Source: Sphingomonas sp. NFR04
GTDB taxonomy: Bacteria > Pseudomonadota > Alphaproteobacteria > Sphingomonadales > Sphingomonadaceae
NCBI RefSeq assembly: GCF_900114095.1
Contig: NZ_FORV01000004.1
Location: 186,001 to 250,000, forward strand
Reading direction: 5' to 3'
Length of the DNA: 64,000 bases
This document shows positions 1-9,561 of the stretch, one piece after another. The notes beneath the pieces are model-generated. The model was given only the letters and a program-made list of their open reading frames with translations. It was not told the origin of the DNA and did no database searches. The position numbers and the translations under genes are program-made. Every line of letters starts with the position of its first letter. Positions within the stretch are counted from its first letter, which is position 1.

Positions 1-839
1 CCGCGATGATCACCGGCGACATGCTGGTCGACGCCAAGCAGAGCTATGACCAGCAGGGCCGCCCCGACGTGACGCTCCAGCTGGACGGCGCCGGCGCCAA
101 GCGCTTCGCCCGGGTGACCACGGAAAATACGCAGAAGCCGTTCGCGATCATCGTCGACAACAAGGTGATCTCGGCGCCGCACATCAACGAGCCGATCCTC
201 GGCGGCAGTGCGTCGATCTCGGGCGGGTTCACCGTCGACAGCGCCAACCAGCTCGCCATCGCGCTGCGTTCGGGCAAGCTGCCGATCAACCTGAAGGTCG
301 TACAGGAATCGACCGTCAGCCCCGAGCTCGGCAACGACTCGATCCGCGCCGGCGTCACCGCCTCGGTGATCGCGATCGTGGCGGTGATCGTGTTCATGGT
401 GCTGACCTATGGCCGCTTCGGCGTCTATGCGAACATCGCCGTGACCCTCAACGTGCTGATCATCCTGGCGGTGATGGGCATGCTCAGCGCGACGCTGACG
501 CTCCCCGGCATCGCCGGCTTCGTGCTGACCATCGGTACCGCGGTGGACGCCAACGTGCTGATCAACGAGCGTATTCGCGAGGAGCGGCGACGCGGCCGCA
601 GCGTGATGCAGGCGGTGGAGCTCGGCTACAAGGAAGCCAGCCGCACCATCTTCGAGGCCAACGTCACCCACGCGATCGCCGGCGCGATCATGCTGGTGCT
701 CGGCTCGGGCCCGATCCGCGGCTTCGCGGTGGTGCTGCTGATCGGTATCGCCAGCTCCGTCTTCACCGCCGTGGTGTTCACGCGCATGCTCGTCACGCTC
801 TGGCTGCGCCGCAAGCGCCCGAGCGAGATCCATATTTAA
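1..839 (+). CDS. secD: Protein translocase subunit SecD (3' part, start outside window)
   Basis: SecD forms the SecDF membrane complex that helps SecYEG pull exported proteins across the inner membrane using proton motive force. The window opens inside the gene; the reading frame starts at base 3 and about 278 residues remain. Seen: the end of the periplasmic P1 region with the segment VISAPHINEPILGG, then about six membrane helices carrying the RND-like signature TAVDANVLINERIREE, and a short basic tail. secF follows after 12 bp with an AAGGA ribosome site in the gap, so the two are one operon. The family assignment is firm; only the N-terminal half is unseen. Confidence 0.97.
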   Translation, partial: AMITGDMLVDAKQSYDQQGRPDVTLQLDGAGAKRFARVTTENTQKPFAIIVDNKVISAPHINEPILGGSASISGGFTVDSANQLAIALRSGKLPINLKVVQESTVSPELGNDSIRAGVTASVIAIVAVIVFMVLTYGRFGVYANIAVTLNVLIILAVMGMLSATLTLPGIAGFVLTIGTAVDANVLINERIREERRRGRSVMQAVELGYKEASRTIFEANVTHAIAGAIMLVLGSGPIRGFAVVLLIGIASSVFTAVVFTRMLVTLWLRRKRPSEIHI

Positions 840-851
840 GGAAGCGCCGAC

Positions 852-1823
852 ATGCGGCTCCTCAAGATCGTACCCGACAACACCAATATCGGCTTCGTCC
901 GCATCCGGTTCATCGCGTTCGCGATCACCGCGCTGCTGACGATTGCCGCAATCGGTCTCGTCGCGGTGCACGGCCTGAACTATGGCGTCGACTTTGTCGG
1001 CGGCGTGTCGATCGAGGAAAAATTTCCCTCGGCGCCGCCGACCGACCAGCTGCGCGAGACGGTGAATCAGCTCGGCTATGGCGAGGCGATCCTTCAGGAC
1101 ATGGGCGGCAAGAACGTCGTCACCATCCGTCTGCCGGTGCCGAAGTCGAACGATGCCGGCGCGACCAACGCGATGGTCGAGCGGGTGAAGGGCGCGGTGG
1201 CGGCCAAGTTCCCCGGCGCGACCTTCTCGACCTACTCGACGGTCTCGGGCAAGGTTTCCAACGAGCTGATCCGCAACGGCGTGCTCGCCGTGGCGCTGGC
1301 GATCATCGGCATCGCGATCTTCTCCTGGCTGCGCTACGAATGGCAGTTCGGCGTCTCGACCGCGGTCGCGATCCTGCACGACGTGCTGATGACGCTGGGC
1401 TTCTTCGCGATAACCGGCATGGTGTTCGACCTGAACATCGTCGCCGCCGTGCTGACGATCATCGGCTATTCGATCAACGACAAGATGGTGATCGACGACC
1501 GTATCCGCGAAAACATGCGCAAATACCGCAAGATGGGGATGAGCGAGCTGATCGACCTTTCGGTCAACGAGACGCTGCCGCGTACCGTGATGACCTCGCT
1601 CACCATCCTGCTCGCGCTGGCTTCGCTGCTGGTGTTCGGCGGGCACGTGCTGCGCGGTTTCACCGCAGCGATGATGCTGGGCATCGTGGTCGGCACCTAT
1701 TCGTCGATCTACGTCTCGTCCTCGCTGCTGATCACGCTCGGCCTCAAGCCCGGCGTGAAGCCCGAAAAGGGGGAGTCGATCGCCGACAATGCCGAGCGCG
1801 TCGCGCCGCGCGAGCGTCCCTGA
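852..1823 (+). CDS. secF: Protein translocase subunit SecF
   Basis: This is the partner of SecD in the inner-membrane SecDF complex that assists late steps of Sec export. The 323-residue product has an N-terminal membrane helix (about residues 19-39) followed by the SecF motif NYGVDFVGG, a periplasmic domain, and five further helices with the signature GYSINDKMVIDDRIRE, the SecF form of the SecD TAVDANVLI motif. Length is normal for the family. The hydrophilic tail (KPEKGESIADNAERVAPRE) is cytoplasmic. The start ATG is 12 bp after secD, and the following Mth938-like gene begins one base after the secF stop, so all three are probably co-transcribed. Confidence 0.97.
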   Translation: MRLLKIVPDNTNIGFVRIRFIAFAITALLTIAAIGLVAVHGLNYGVDFVGGVSIEEKFPSAPPTDQLRETVNQLGYGEAILQDMGGKNVVTIRLPVPKSNDAGATNAMVERVKGAVAAKFPGATFSTYSTVSGKVSNELIRNGVLAVALAIIGIAIFSWLRYEWQFGVSTAVAILHDVLMTLGFFAITGMVFDLNIVAAVLTIIGYSINDKMVIDDRIRENMRKYRKMGMSELIDLSVNETLPRTVMTSLTILLALASLLVFGGHVLRGFTAAMMLGIVVGTYSSIYVSSSLLITLGLKPGVKPEKGESIADNAERVAPRERP

Positions 1824-1824
1824 C

Positions 1825-2196
1825 GTGAAGATCGAGCGGCGCAGCGCCGAAGGGCCGCTGATCTCCGGCTTTTCGGGCGGCGGCTTCCGGGTCGACGAGA
1901 ATGTCTATCACGGGCTGATCATCACGCCGCAGCGCGCGGACGGATGGTCACCCCCGGCCGTCGCCGAACTGACCGAGGCGGATCTCGAACCCGCCTTCGT
2001 GCTGGATCCGCAGCCGGAATTCCTGCTGCTCGGCACCGGCGCTACGCTGGTGCGGCCGCCGCTTAGCCTGGTGAAGGCGCTGGAGAAGCGCGGCATCGGC
2101 ATCGAGGCGATGGACAGCCGCGCGGCGGCGCGCGCCTGGGGCGTGCTTCGTGCCGAGCTCCGCTGGGTCGCGGGCGCGCTCTACCCGCTCGCCTGA
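1825..2196 (+). CDS. Mth938-like domain protein (NDUFAF3/AMMECR-type fold), GTG start
   Basis: This 123-residue protein matches the Mth938-like domain family, related to the mitochondrial complex I assembly factor NDUFAF3; bacterial members lie next to secDF and have no proven biochemical role. Seen: the family blocks GFRVDENVYHGLIITP near the N-terminus, FLLLGTGATLVRPP in the middle and GIGIEAMDSRAAARAWGVL near the end. I chose the GTG at 1825 because it begins one base after the secF stop; a longer frame from ATG 1789 would overlap secF by 35 bases and add unconserved residues. Its last 16 bases overlap the convergent neighbour. Confidence 0.85.
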   Translation: MKIERRSAEGPLISGFSGGGFRVDENVYHGLIITPQRADGWSPPAVAELTEADLEPAFVLDPQPEFLLLGTGATLVRPPLSLVKALEKRGIGIEAMDSRAAARAWGVLRAELRWVAGALYPLA

Positions 2197-3395
2197 GCTT
2201 CCGCGGCGAACAGCGCCGGCAGCGTGCGCTCCAGCCGCGCCAGCGCCGCCTCCCAGCGATCGGGATCGAACGGCCGGGCAAGGCGCGCGAGCAGATCGTC
2301 CTCCGGCGCCAGCGGATCGAAGCCATCGTTCAGCAGATATTGCGCGAACCATAGCTGCGCTGCCTCGCGATCGGGACGACGCGCCGTGCCGGCGGTGATG
2401 TCGGCGACGAAAGGCTCCAGCGTCGCATAGGCGTTCATCCAGGCGCCGCTGTCGAAGCGCGAATGGCGGTACATCGGCACCCCGAAGAAGGCGGCCAGCG
2501 CGAAGGTCTTGGAATCACCCACCAGCATGCCGTCGGCGAGGCGGGCCATCGCCAGCGTCGCGGGGTGCATGCCGATTCGCGGGGGCAGCAGCACGACATT
2601 GTCGCAGTCCCCGACCGCCTCGATCAGCGATGCGGCATCGACATGCGCGTCGTTGAGCGGATGGTTGCTCACCACCAGCGTGCAGCGCTCACCGAACTGG
2701 GCGGAGAGTTCGCGGACCAGCGCTGCATTGGGCTTGGTGCCCGGCCGGTGCATCGCGAAGAAGTTATCCTCGGTCTCGCATTCTAACGGCAGCAGCAGCA
2801 GCGGTCGGTCTTCGGGGATGCCCAGCCGCGCGAACAGCGCCCCGCGCTCGTCCGGCGCTGGCGCAAGGCTGCGCTGGAGCCGCTGCCAGGCGGGGGCGAG
2901 CATCGCGCGCAGGCGATCGGCTTGGTCGGAGGTCATCTCGTTCAGCAGGCCATGGTCGTGCGGCCGCTCCGTGAGCAGGATCCAGCGCGGCGGCGGGGCG
3001 AAGGGCTCGTACCGCCCTTCCATCAGCAGGCGGACGGTGCCGGGAAAATGACGCACGGTTTCGTGATCGGCGGTGCGGCACAGCACCACGTCGGGGGCTA
3101 GATCGCGGACGAAGCCGATCAGCCCCTCGGCATCCTCGGGCGCGGTGCGGGTGCTGGGGTGGTCGGCGCCGTCCATGATGTACCAGCGCAGGTCCGGCAG
3201 ATCGGCACAGCGGGCCAGCTCCTCCGGCCCGATGCCGGTGCCGCGCCAGGGGGCGGGGGCTAGGACATGAATGTCATGCGCCTCGCCAAGGCGGCGGAGC
3301 ATCGGCTCGACGATGTGGACGAACCACCAGTTGGTCACCATCGGCAGGTAGAAAAGTATCCGCTGGCGCTGCTCGGGGTGCGGGAGGGGCGGCAA
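2181..3395 (-). CDS. GT-B-like protein of unknown specificity
   Basis: The 404-residue product has no signal peptide. It opens with QRILFYLPMVTNWWFVHIVEPMLRRL-like sequence typical of the first Rossmann half of GT-B enzymes, and its second half carries LLLLPLECETEDNFF, a VVSNHPLND stretch and ADGMLVGDSKTFALAAFFGVP. The last resembles the sugar-nucleotide-side region of capsule or CDP-glycerol transferase-like proteins. I infer a polysaccharide-related transferase or a degenerate relative, but no donor motif is decisive. It converges on the Mth938-like gene with a 16-base overlap and is not in an obvious operon. Function unassigned. Confidence 0.6.
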   Translation of the reverse strand: MPPLPHPEQRQRILFYLPMVTNWWFVHIVEPMLRRLGEAHDIHVLAPAPWRGTGIGPEELARCADLPDLRWYIMDGADHPSTRTAPEDAEGLIGFVRDLAPDVVLCRTADHETVRHFPGTVRLLMEGRYEPFAPPPRWILLTERPHDHGLLNEMTSDQADRLRAMLAPAWQRLQRSLAPAPDERGALFARLGIPEDRPLLLLPLECETEDNFFAMHRPGTKPNAALVRELSAQFGERCTLVVSNHPLNDAHVDAASLIEAVGDCDNVVLLPPRIGMHPATLAMARLADGMLVGDSKTFALAAFFGVPMYRHSRFDSGAWMNAYATLEPFVADITAGTARRPDREAAQLWFAQYLLNDGFDPLAPEDDLLARLARPFDPDRWEAALARLERTLPALFAAEAQASG

Positions 3396-3497
3396 GGGAA
3401 CTCCGTCGGCGAAGGGACCTGCCTTGCTTATAGGTCCGCAAGGCGCCGGAGGACATGCGGTCGACGCAATTTGCCGCGGCCGCCCAGCGCGTGAGAC

Positions 3498-3911
3498 TCA
3501 GGCGTGGCCTATCGCTTCGAGCGCTGCTTCGGCAGCCGCGGCATCGGGCGCCAGCAGCCAGGCCTCGGCGCCTTCGATGCTGTCGAAATAATAGGCGTCG
3601 CGGTCGCTCGCCGCCCGCTTGATCTGCATCCGCGCGAGCGACTGGGCAACGACGATGGCGAGCCGCCGCGAGGCGAATTTGGGATTGTTCAGCACATGCT
3701 TGAACGACTCGACGCTGTCCTGCGACTGGATCTTCATGCCGCGGATGTCGACCAGCGTGACATGGGCGTTGGGCGCGCATTTCAGCTGGTGATGCGCCCG
3801 GTCGCGCGCCGCTACGAAGCGGACGATGTCCTCGATGGCGAAGAAGCCGGACATCTCGATTCGGACGAGGCTTTTGGACGCGTCGACGTCGATGGAGAAG
3901 GCAGCTTCCAT
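3498..3911 (-). CDS. Small STAS/SpoIIAA-like domain protein
   Basis: This 137-residue soluble protein has the alternating strand-helix pattern of STAS (SpoIIAA-like) proteins: ASKSLVRIEMSGFFAIEDIVRFVAARD, then NAHVTLVDIRGMKIQSQDSV-type sequence with a strand ending in D-x-R-G, then a helix and a final strand RRLAIVVAQS. The C-terminal DAYYFDSIEGAEAWLLA resembles the closing helix seen in alphaproteobacterial STAS-like proteins of unknown role. No kinase or anti-sigma partner is adjacent, so a regulatory role is inference. It is separated by about 100 bp from the GT-B-like gene downstream and is divergent from the odd gene at 4116. Confidence 0.6.
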   Translation of the reverse strand: MEAAFSIDVDASKSLVRIEMSGFFAIEDIVRFVAARDRAHHQLKCAPNAHVTLVDIRGMKIQSQDSVESFKHVLNNPKFASRRLAIVVAQSLARMQIKRAASDRDAYYFDSIEGAEAWLLAPDAAAAEAALEAIGHA

Positions 3912-4115
3912 GGGTTCCGATCCGGCAGCGTCGCGAACCCGTGGGGACGGGCTTGGCGAAGGGGAACCTATGGAGGCGCGGGGCAGTCCTCAATTCCGTA
4001 TCGTTCCGAAGGGGTTGTGAAGATACGCTCCTTCGCTTCGGTCTGGCGGGCCGTAGCTGGGCGACTGGTTACGCCCCGGGTACGGATGTTAATTTGATCA
4101 GAGAAACATGCTCTC

Positions 4116-4508
4116 ATGATTCAAAGACACGTCATGTTTGAACCGCTGTTGGCTGCGGACCCTTCTTTCCAACCCCGCTGGAATGCGTTTCTGGCCGACT
4201 GGGGTGATGAACCTGAGCTCCCCTTTTATCTGGCCCTTAGCTCCCTCGCCGAGCACCTGCTGAAGCGCTTGGGAGACAAGGACACAGAAGGTTTTGGCCG
4301 CATCTTCAATGTTGTTGAACGCTGGCATACGGAAGGTGACGCCTACGTCAGAGAAGCGGCGAGCATAGGCCTTCTTGAGGCCTTGCAGGACAAGTCGGGC
4401 GGAAGCGGCATCCGCCCAACGACTGTCGAGCCGTGGCTCGGCCGCGAAAGCGAGCGCAGCTGGCGAATGCTGGACCGGTTTTGGGAAGGGAATGCATCGG
4501 CTCCCTGA
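4116..4508 (+). CDS. Small hypothetical protein of atypical composition, possibly immunity-like
   Basis: This 130-residue acidic soluble protein has no signal or membrane segment. The pattern PFYLALSSLAEHLLKRLGD, FGRIFNVVERW and YVREAASIGLLEALQD is an all-helical repeat-like arrangement. It recalls small bacterial DUF7674-type proteins that often accompany toxin or immunity loci, but I cannot verify this. Base composition looks clearly less GC-rich than its neighbours, with AGA, ATA, TTT and TTG codons that are rare around it, suggesting transfer. Either ATG 4116 or ATG 4134 could be the start. No toxin-like gene lies beside it, so it is either an orphan immunity gene or something else. Confidence 0.6.
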   Translation: MIQRHVMFEPLLAADPSFQPRWNAFLADWGDEPELPFYLALSSLAEHLLKRLGDKDTEGFGRIFNVVERWHTEGDAYVREAASIGLLEALQDKSGGSGIRPTTVEPWLGRESERSWRMLDRFWEGNASAP

Positions 4509-4552
4509 TTCGACTGCTAATTCCGCTTCTCATCAATTCGCCCAGCCGCACG

Positions 4553-6013
4553 CTAGCTTCCGCGGCGGCCCCCGTCGGCTGAGGGCAGGATCGTCACGAT
4601 GACCCGCCGGTACCGCGTCAGCGCTGGCGTGCCCTTGTCCGTCACCGCGACGACGAAATGCACCGTCTCCGGCTTCTCCACGACCGGCGCCGTCGCGTTG
4701 GCGCGGTAGATGTTTTCGGGGCGGTTGATCGGCACCGGCTGCTTCCAGCTGCTCGCCTCCGGATAGGGAAACCAGGCGAAGGAGAGGCTGTCGCCGTCCG
4801 GATCGGTGCTCGGCGAGGCATCCAGCACGATTTTCTCGCCCGAATGGACGGTCAGCCGGTCGGCATGGGCGAGGCGCGGGACGGGCGGGTGGTTGGCCTC
4901 GGCATAGGCCCGCGTGGTCCAGGCGATGCGCGCGGCCATGTCGTTCTGATAGGCGTCGCGCCAGCGCCACACCGTCACCATTGGCCCGCGAAAGGTCTTT
5001 TCCGAGGCGACCGGCCGCGAATAGGGCGTCGGCACCATCGGCGTGTAGGCGTCGTCGGCGTTGGTCCAGATCGGCCGCGTCTCGGGCGCGAGCGGGATGC
5101 CGCCGGTCACCGTCTCCCCGGCGGCGAAGGGGCGGGGGACATAGCGCTCGTAGCGACCGCCCCAGCCGCCCCATTCGGGATGCTCGGGGTCGCTGAGGCC
5201 GGTCGGGATCAGGTTGAGGAACGACGGCGTGTCGCCCTCCATCGTCCAGGCGACGTCGGGATAGAGCGCGCCCAAGGCCCCATGCCCCTGCTGGATGTTG
5301 CGGGCGATCCAGTCGTTGGAGACCGTGCCGTTGTCGATCCCCTCGATCGGCGTGCTCATGCCGGTCCAGCTGCCGTTGCTGTAGGGCCCGGTGCTGACGA
5401 TGTAGAATAGGTTCGGGAATTCGCGGCGGAGCCAGGCGCCCGAATCGTCCTGGTCGGAGATGGTGTAGACGCGCAGCTTGGCGATCAGCCGCGCCGCCTC
5501 GGCCGGGCTGCGGGTGGCGCGGAGGGTGTACAGCGCCTGCGCCAGCGTGTTCGCGCCGCCCCACACCGCCACCCAGAGCGGCCGCGGATCGGGGCGCTCC
5601 AGCGCGCGGAGGAGCAGCGCGGACCCGGCGCTGTCCTTGCCCGTGCCGACGCTGGCCATGCCATAGCCGGGCTGGCCGCGCTGGATCAGCGCCAGCAGTT
5701 GCGCGGGCGACGGATAGCCGGGGGCGTTGCGCAGCAGGTTGAGCTGAACCTTGCCATAGCCCGCGACGATCCGCCGCATCGTCTCCGGCTGCGGATCGGT
5801 CTTGAGCCAGATCGAGGTGGTGGCGATCAGCCCCTCGATATCGATCTCGTTTGCGTAGAGCAGCAGGCGGATCAGCGACTGGCTGTCGTCCGCCTCCGCC
5901 TCGATGTCCGAGAGGACGATCAGCCGCTGCTTCTCGACCACCGGATCGCTTGCCGCCTGCGCCGGTGCCGCTACGGCGAGCACCGCCGCCAAACCGATGC
6001 CGAACCCTCGCAT
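4553..6013 (-). CDS. Exported DUF1593 nucleoside-hydrolase-like protein
   Basis: The 486-residue product starts with a clear signal peptide (residues 1-20, ending AQA-AS), so it is probably periplasmic. The N-terminal domain has the nucleoside-hydrolase-like opening RLIVLSDIEAEADDSQSL, where the acidic cluster matches the metal-binding aspartates of that fold, and WVAVWGGANTLAQAL plus TISDQDDSGAWLRREFPNL typical of DUF1593 (Sde182-like) proteins. The C-terminal 100 residues form an immunoglobulin-like PKD-type domain (KIVLDASPSTDPDGDSLSF). These proteins occur in carbohydrate-degrading bacteria; the substrate is unknown. It is a single gene, with tgt upstream on the same strand. Confidence 0.88.
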   Translation of the reverse strand: MRGFGIGLAAVLAVAAPAQAASDPVVEKQRLIVLSDIEAEADDSQSLIRLLLYANEIDIEGLIATTSIWLKTDPQPETMRRIVAGYGKVQLNLLRNAPGYPSPAQLLALIQRGQPGYGMASVGTGKDSAGSALLLRALERPDPRPLWVAVWGGANTLAQALYTLRATRSPAEAARLIAKLRVYTISDQDDSGAWLRREFPNLFYIVSTGPYSNGSWTGMSTPIEGIDNGTVSNDWIARNIQQGHGALGALYPDVAWTMEGDTPSFLNLIPTGLSDPEHPEWGGWGGRYERYVPRPFAAGETVTGGIPLAPETRPIWTNADDAYTPMVPTPYSRPVASEKTFRGPMVTVWRWRDAYQNDMAARIAWTTRAYAEANHPPVPRLAHADRLTVHSGEKIVLDASPSTDPDGDSLSFAWFPYPEASSWKQPVPINRPENIYRANATAPVVEKPETVHFVVAVTDKGTPALTRYRRVIVTILPSADGGRRGS

Positions 6014-6087
6014 GCGCCACCCCCCCCTCGCGTTTGGTGGGAGCCTAGAGGGGCGGGGCGGCGCCTGTCACGGAAAAGCTGCGAACT

Positions 6088-7224
<1,137 letters not shown>

Positions 7225-7264
7225 CTATTGGCGCGTTTGGGCCCGGAATCCAAGGGAGGGCCGT

Positions 7265-7900
7265 GTGGCGGAACAGGACGACGAGCTGCGGGCAATGGCG
7301 ACGCATCGTGGGCTGAAGCTGGTGAAGTCGCGGCGGCGCAAAGCGGGCGGGGATTTCGGGCTGTACGGGCTTAAGGACGCGGGCGGGGCGGAGGTGTTCG
7401 GCTTCGGGGCGGACGGGCTGACGGCGGATGCGGACGCGATCCGAGATTACCTGCGCGGCGGGATGCGGAGCGACTGGAGCACGTCTGTCGAGACCACGCC
7501 GGGGCCGAAGCGCGCGCCCAAACCCAAGCCCGCCCCCAAGCCGAAGCCCGCGCCGCCGCCCAAGCCGCGCTTCAAGCCCGAGGTCGCCAATCTGCTGCGC
7601 GACCTGCCCGAGGCGAAGGAGGACGAGGCGTTCGACGATCTGCTCAAGCGCCCGGGGGTGCGGATCGAGCGGATCGTCTCGCGCGGGCAGGCGACGCCCG
7701 AGGATGCGCCGATGGTGCAGGGCTGGGACGAATGGGTGATCCTGCTCGAAGGTGCGGCGGGGGTTCGGATCGAGGATTCGGCCGAGGTGCGGCTGGGGCC
7801 GGGCGACCATCTGGTGATCGCGGCGGGGCAGAAACATTGGGTGACATGGACCGCGCGCGACCGGCCGAGCGTTTGGCTGGCCGTACATCTGGACGGATAG
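7265..7900 (+). CDS. Two-domain protein: small N-terminal domain, Lys-Pro linker, C-terminal cupin
   Basis: The 211-residue product (GTG 7265; ATG 7295 is an alternative) has two parts. Residues 1-70 (ELRAMATHRGLKLVKSRRRKAG..) resemble a small sphingomonad domain that I know only as a stand-alone hypothetical protein. An alternating Lys-Pro-Ala linker follows (about residues 80-100). The C-terminal 110 residues are a single cupin: GWDEWVILLEGAAGVRIED, VRLGPGDHLVIAAGQKHWV and a closing strand WLAVHLDG. One metal-type His (QKHWV) is present, but the usual first-motif HxH is replaced by DEW, so metal binding is doubtful. The CxxCGG mini-gene starts 11 bp downstream. Function unknown. Confidence 0.8.
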   Translation: MAEQDDELRAMATHRGLKLVKSRRRKAGGDFGLYGLKDAGGAEVFGFGADGLTADADAIRDYLRGGMRSDWSTSVETTPGPKRAPKPKPAPKPKPAPPPKPRFKPEVANLLRDLPEAKEDEAFDDLLKRPGVRIERIVSRGQATPEDAPMVQGWDEWVILLEGAAGVRIEDSAEVRLGPGDHLVIAAGQKHWVTWTARDRPSVWLAVHLDG

Positions 7901-7911
7901 GAGCAGGACCC

Positions 7912-8073
7912 ATGGCTGAACCCCTCAACCCCGGCGACGACGCAGCGCCCGGCACGCCCGGCACCGGCGAAGACGTCTGCCGCCGCTGCGGCGGCTCTGG
8001 CCGGATCGATGGCGGAGAATGCCCGAACTGCGGCGGGACGGGCAAGGTGGTGGAGGGGATCGGCGGGGGCTAA
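7912..8073 (+). CDS. 53-residue CxxCGG zinc-ribbon mini-protein
   Basis: A tiny soluble protein of 53 residues with two DnaJ-type CxxCGGxG repeats, CRRCGGSGRI and CPNCGGTGKV, spaced like one zinc-binding half of the DnaJ cysteine-rich domain. The acidic Pro/Gly-rich N-terminus (AEPLNPGDDAAPGTPGTGED) looks disordered. A GGAGCAGG ribosome site lies just before the ATG, and the gene follows the cupin gene by 11 bp, so they are probably co-transcribed. Role unknown; inferred to bind one zinc ion and perhaps act as an adaptor or chaperone fragment. Confidence 0.75.
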   Translation: MAEPLNPGDDAAPGTPGTGEDVCRRCGGSGRIDGGECPNCGGTGKVVEGIGGG

Positions 8074-8108
8074 ACGCCGGAAGGGAGACAGCGCCTCTCG
8101 CGTCCCGT

Positions 8109-8182
8109 GCCCCTGCGAAAGCAGGGGCCCAGGGTCGCGGGCGATTCCCTTTCCTACCCTGGGCTCCTGCTTTCGCAGGAGC
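8109..8182. repeat. REP-like palindromic element (CCTGCGAAAGCAGG type)
   Basis: The left arm at 8109-8135 and right arm at 8156-8182 are nearly perfect inverted copies of about 27 bases. Each arm contains its own smaller hairpin (CCTGCGAAAGCAGG). It lies between two convergent genes and could terminate both. Confidence 0.85.
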
Positions 8183-8190
8183 ACTAGGGA

Positions 8191-9495
8191 TTACGGCAGC
8201 AACAGCCCCGCCAGCGCCGCCGACATCAGGTTCGCAAGGCTGCCGGCGATCAGCGCCTTGATCCCTAGCCGCGCGATTACCGGGCGCTGGTTGGGCGCGA
8301 GGCTGCCCGTCGTCGCCATCTGGATCGCGATCGAGCTGAAATTGGCGAAGCCGCACAGCGCAAAGGTGATGATCGCCTTGGAGCGCGGCGCGAGGTCGGT
8401 CGCCTTGCCGAGCTCGATGAAGCCGACGAACTCGTTCAGCACCACCTTGGTGCCGAACAGCCCGCCAGCCGTGAGCGACTCGTGCCAGGAGATGCCCAGC
8501 AGGTACATCACCGGCGCGAAGATCGCCCCGATGATCGCCTGGAAGCTGAGGCCGGGATGGCCGAACCAGCCGCCGACCATGCCGAGCAGCCCGTTCGCCA
8601 GCGCCACCAGCGCGACGAAGGCGAGCACCATCGCGCCCACCGCCACCGCGATCCGCACGCCGGTCGACGCGCCATTGGCCGCCGCCATGATGATGTTGGC
8701 GGCGCGCTCTTCCTGGAAATCCTCCTCGGCGACGCGGATCACCTCGTCCTCGCCCGACATCGGCGCGTCGACGACCGCGGGCTCGTCCGGCATGATGATC
8801 TTGGCCATCATCAGCCCGCCCGGCGCCGCCATGAACGACGCGGCGAGCAGATAGGGGAGCGAGGCCGGCCCGAGCAGGCTGGCATAAGCGGCGAGGATCG
8901 TGCCCGCGACGCCCGACATGCCGACGCTCATCACCGCGAACACCTGCGAGGGGGTTAGGCGGGCGAGATAGGGGCGGATCACCAGCGGCGCCTCGCTCTG
9001 GCCGACGAAGATGTTCGCCGCCGCGCAGAGCGATTCGACCTTGCTCACCCCGGTCACCTTCTCGATCGCGCCGCCGATCCAGCGGACGACCAGCTGCATG
9101 ATGCCGACATGGTAGAGAATCGAGACGAGCGCCGCGAAGAAGATGATCACCGGCAGCGCCGCGATCGCGAGGCTCTGCCCGCCCAGTTCGGGCTTGGCGA
9201 GATTGCCGAACAGCAGCTGGGTGCCCGCGCTGGCATAGCCGAGCAGTGCCGCGACGCCGTTCGCCATGCCGTGCAGCGCCACTTGGCCCCAGCCGGTGCG
9301 CAGGACGATGATCGCCATGCCGGCCTGGAGCAGGAAGGCAGGGACGACGACGCGCAGGCGGATTGCCCGGCGATTGCTGGAAAGCAGGAAGGCGATCGCC
9401 AAAATCGCCAGCACCCCGAAAATGCCGATCGGGAAATGAGTCATTCTGAAGTCGTAGGTCCCCATCGCCGGCGGAATCGCGGCCAGCAAACCCAT
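8191..9495 (-). CDS. nupC: Concentrative nucleoside transporter (CNT/NupC family)
   Basis: Inner-membrane symporter for nucleosides driven by a proton or sodium gradient. The 434-residue protein has the CNT architecture of about ten helices. Diagnostic stretches are ANIFVGQSEAPLVIRPYL (the G-x-S/T-E-A-P-L substrate site), MSGVAGTILAAYASLLG, KVVLNEFVGFIEL and ALCGFANFSSIAIQMATTG. ATGs at 9495, 9462 and 9444 are all possible starts; the last removes a hydrophobic lead. A palindromic element directly follows the stop and may act as a terminator. Substrate range cannot be told from sequence. Confidence 0.93.
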   Translation of the reverse strand: MGLLAAIPPAMGTYDFRMTHFPIGIFGVLAILAIAFLLSSNRRAIRLRVVVPAFLLQAGMAIIVLRTGWGQVALHGMANGVAALLGYASAGTQLLFGNLAKPELGGQSLAIAALPVIIFFAALVSILYHVGIMQLVVRWIGGAIEKVTGVSKVESLCAAANIFVGQSEAPLVIRPYLARLTPSQVFAVMSVGMSGVAGTILAAYASLLGPASLPYLLAASFMAAPGGLMMAKIIMPDEPAVVDAPMSGEDEVIRVAEEDFQEERAANIIMAAANGASTGVRIAVAVGAMVLAFVALVALANGLLGMVGGWFGHPGLSFQAIIGAIFAPVMYLLGISWHESLTAGGLFGTKVVLNEFVGFIELGKATDLAPRSKAIITFALCGFANFSSIAIQMATTGSLAPNQRPVIARLGIKALIAGSLANLMSAALAGLLLP

Positions 9496-9561
9496 CGACC
9501 ATACACGCGGCGGCGCATCTTGCCAGCCGCTTGCGTTGGCCGGGGCTGGGACAGGCGGAGG

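Noticed and set aside
1789..1824. Earlier ATG start for the Mth938-like protein
   Set aside because: Would overlap secF by 35 bases and adds unconserved residues; GTG 1825 is a better fit.
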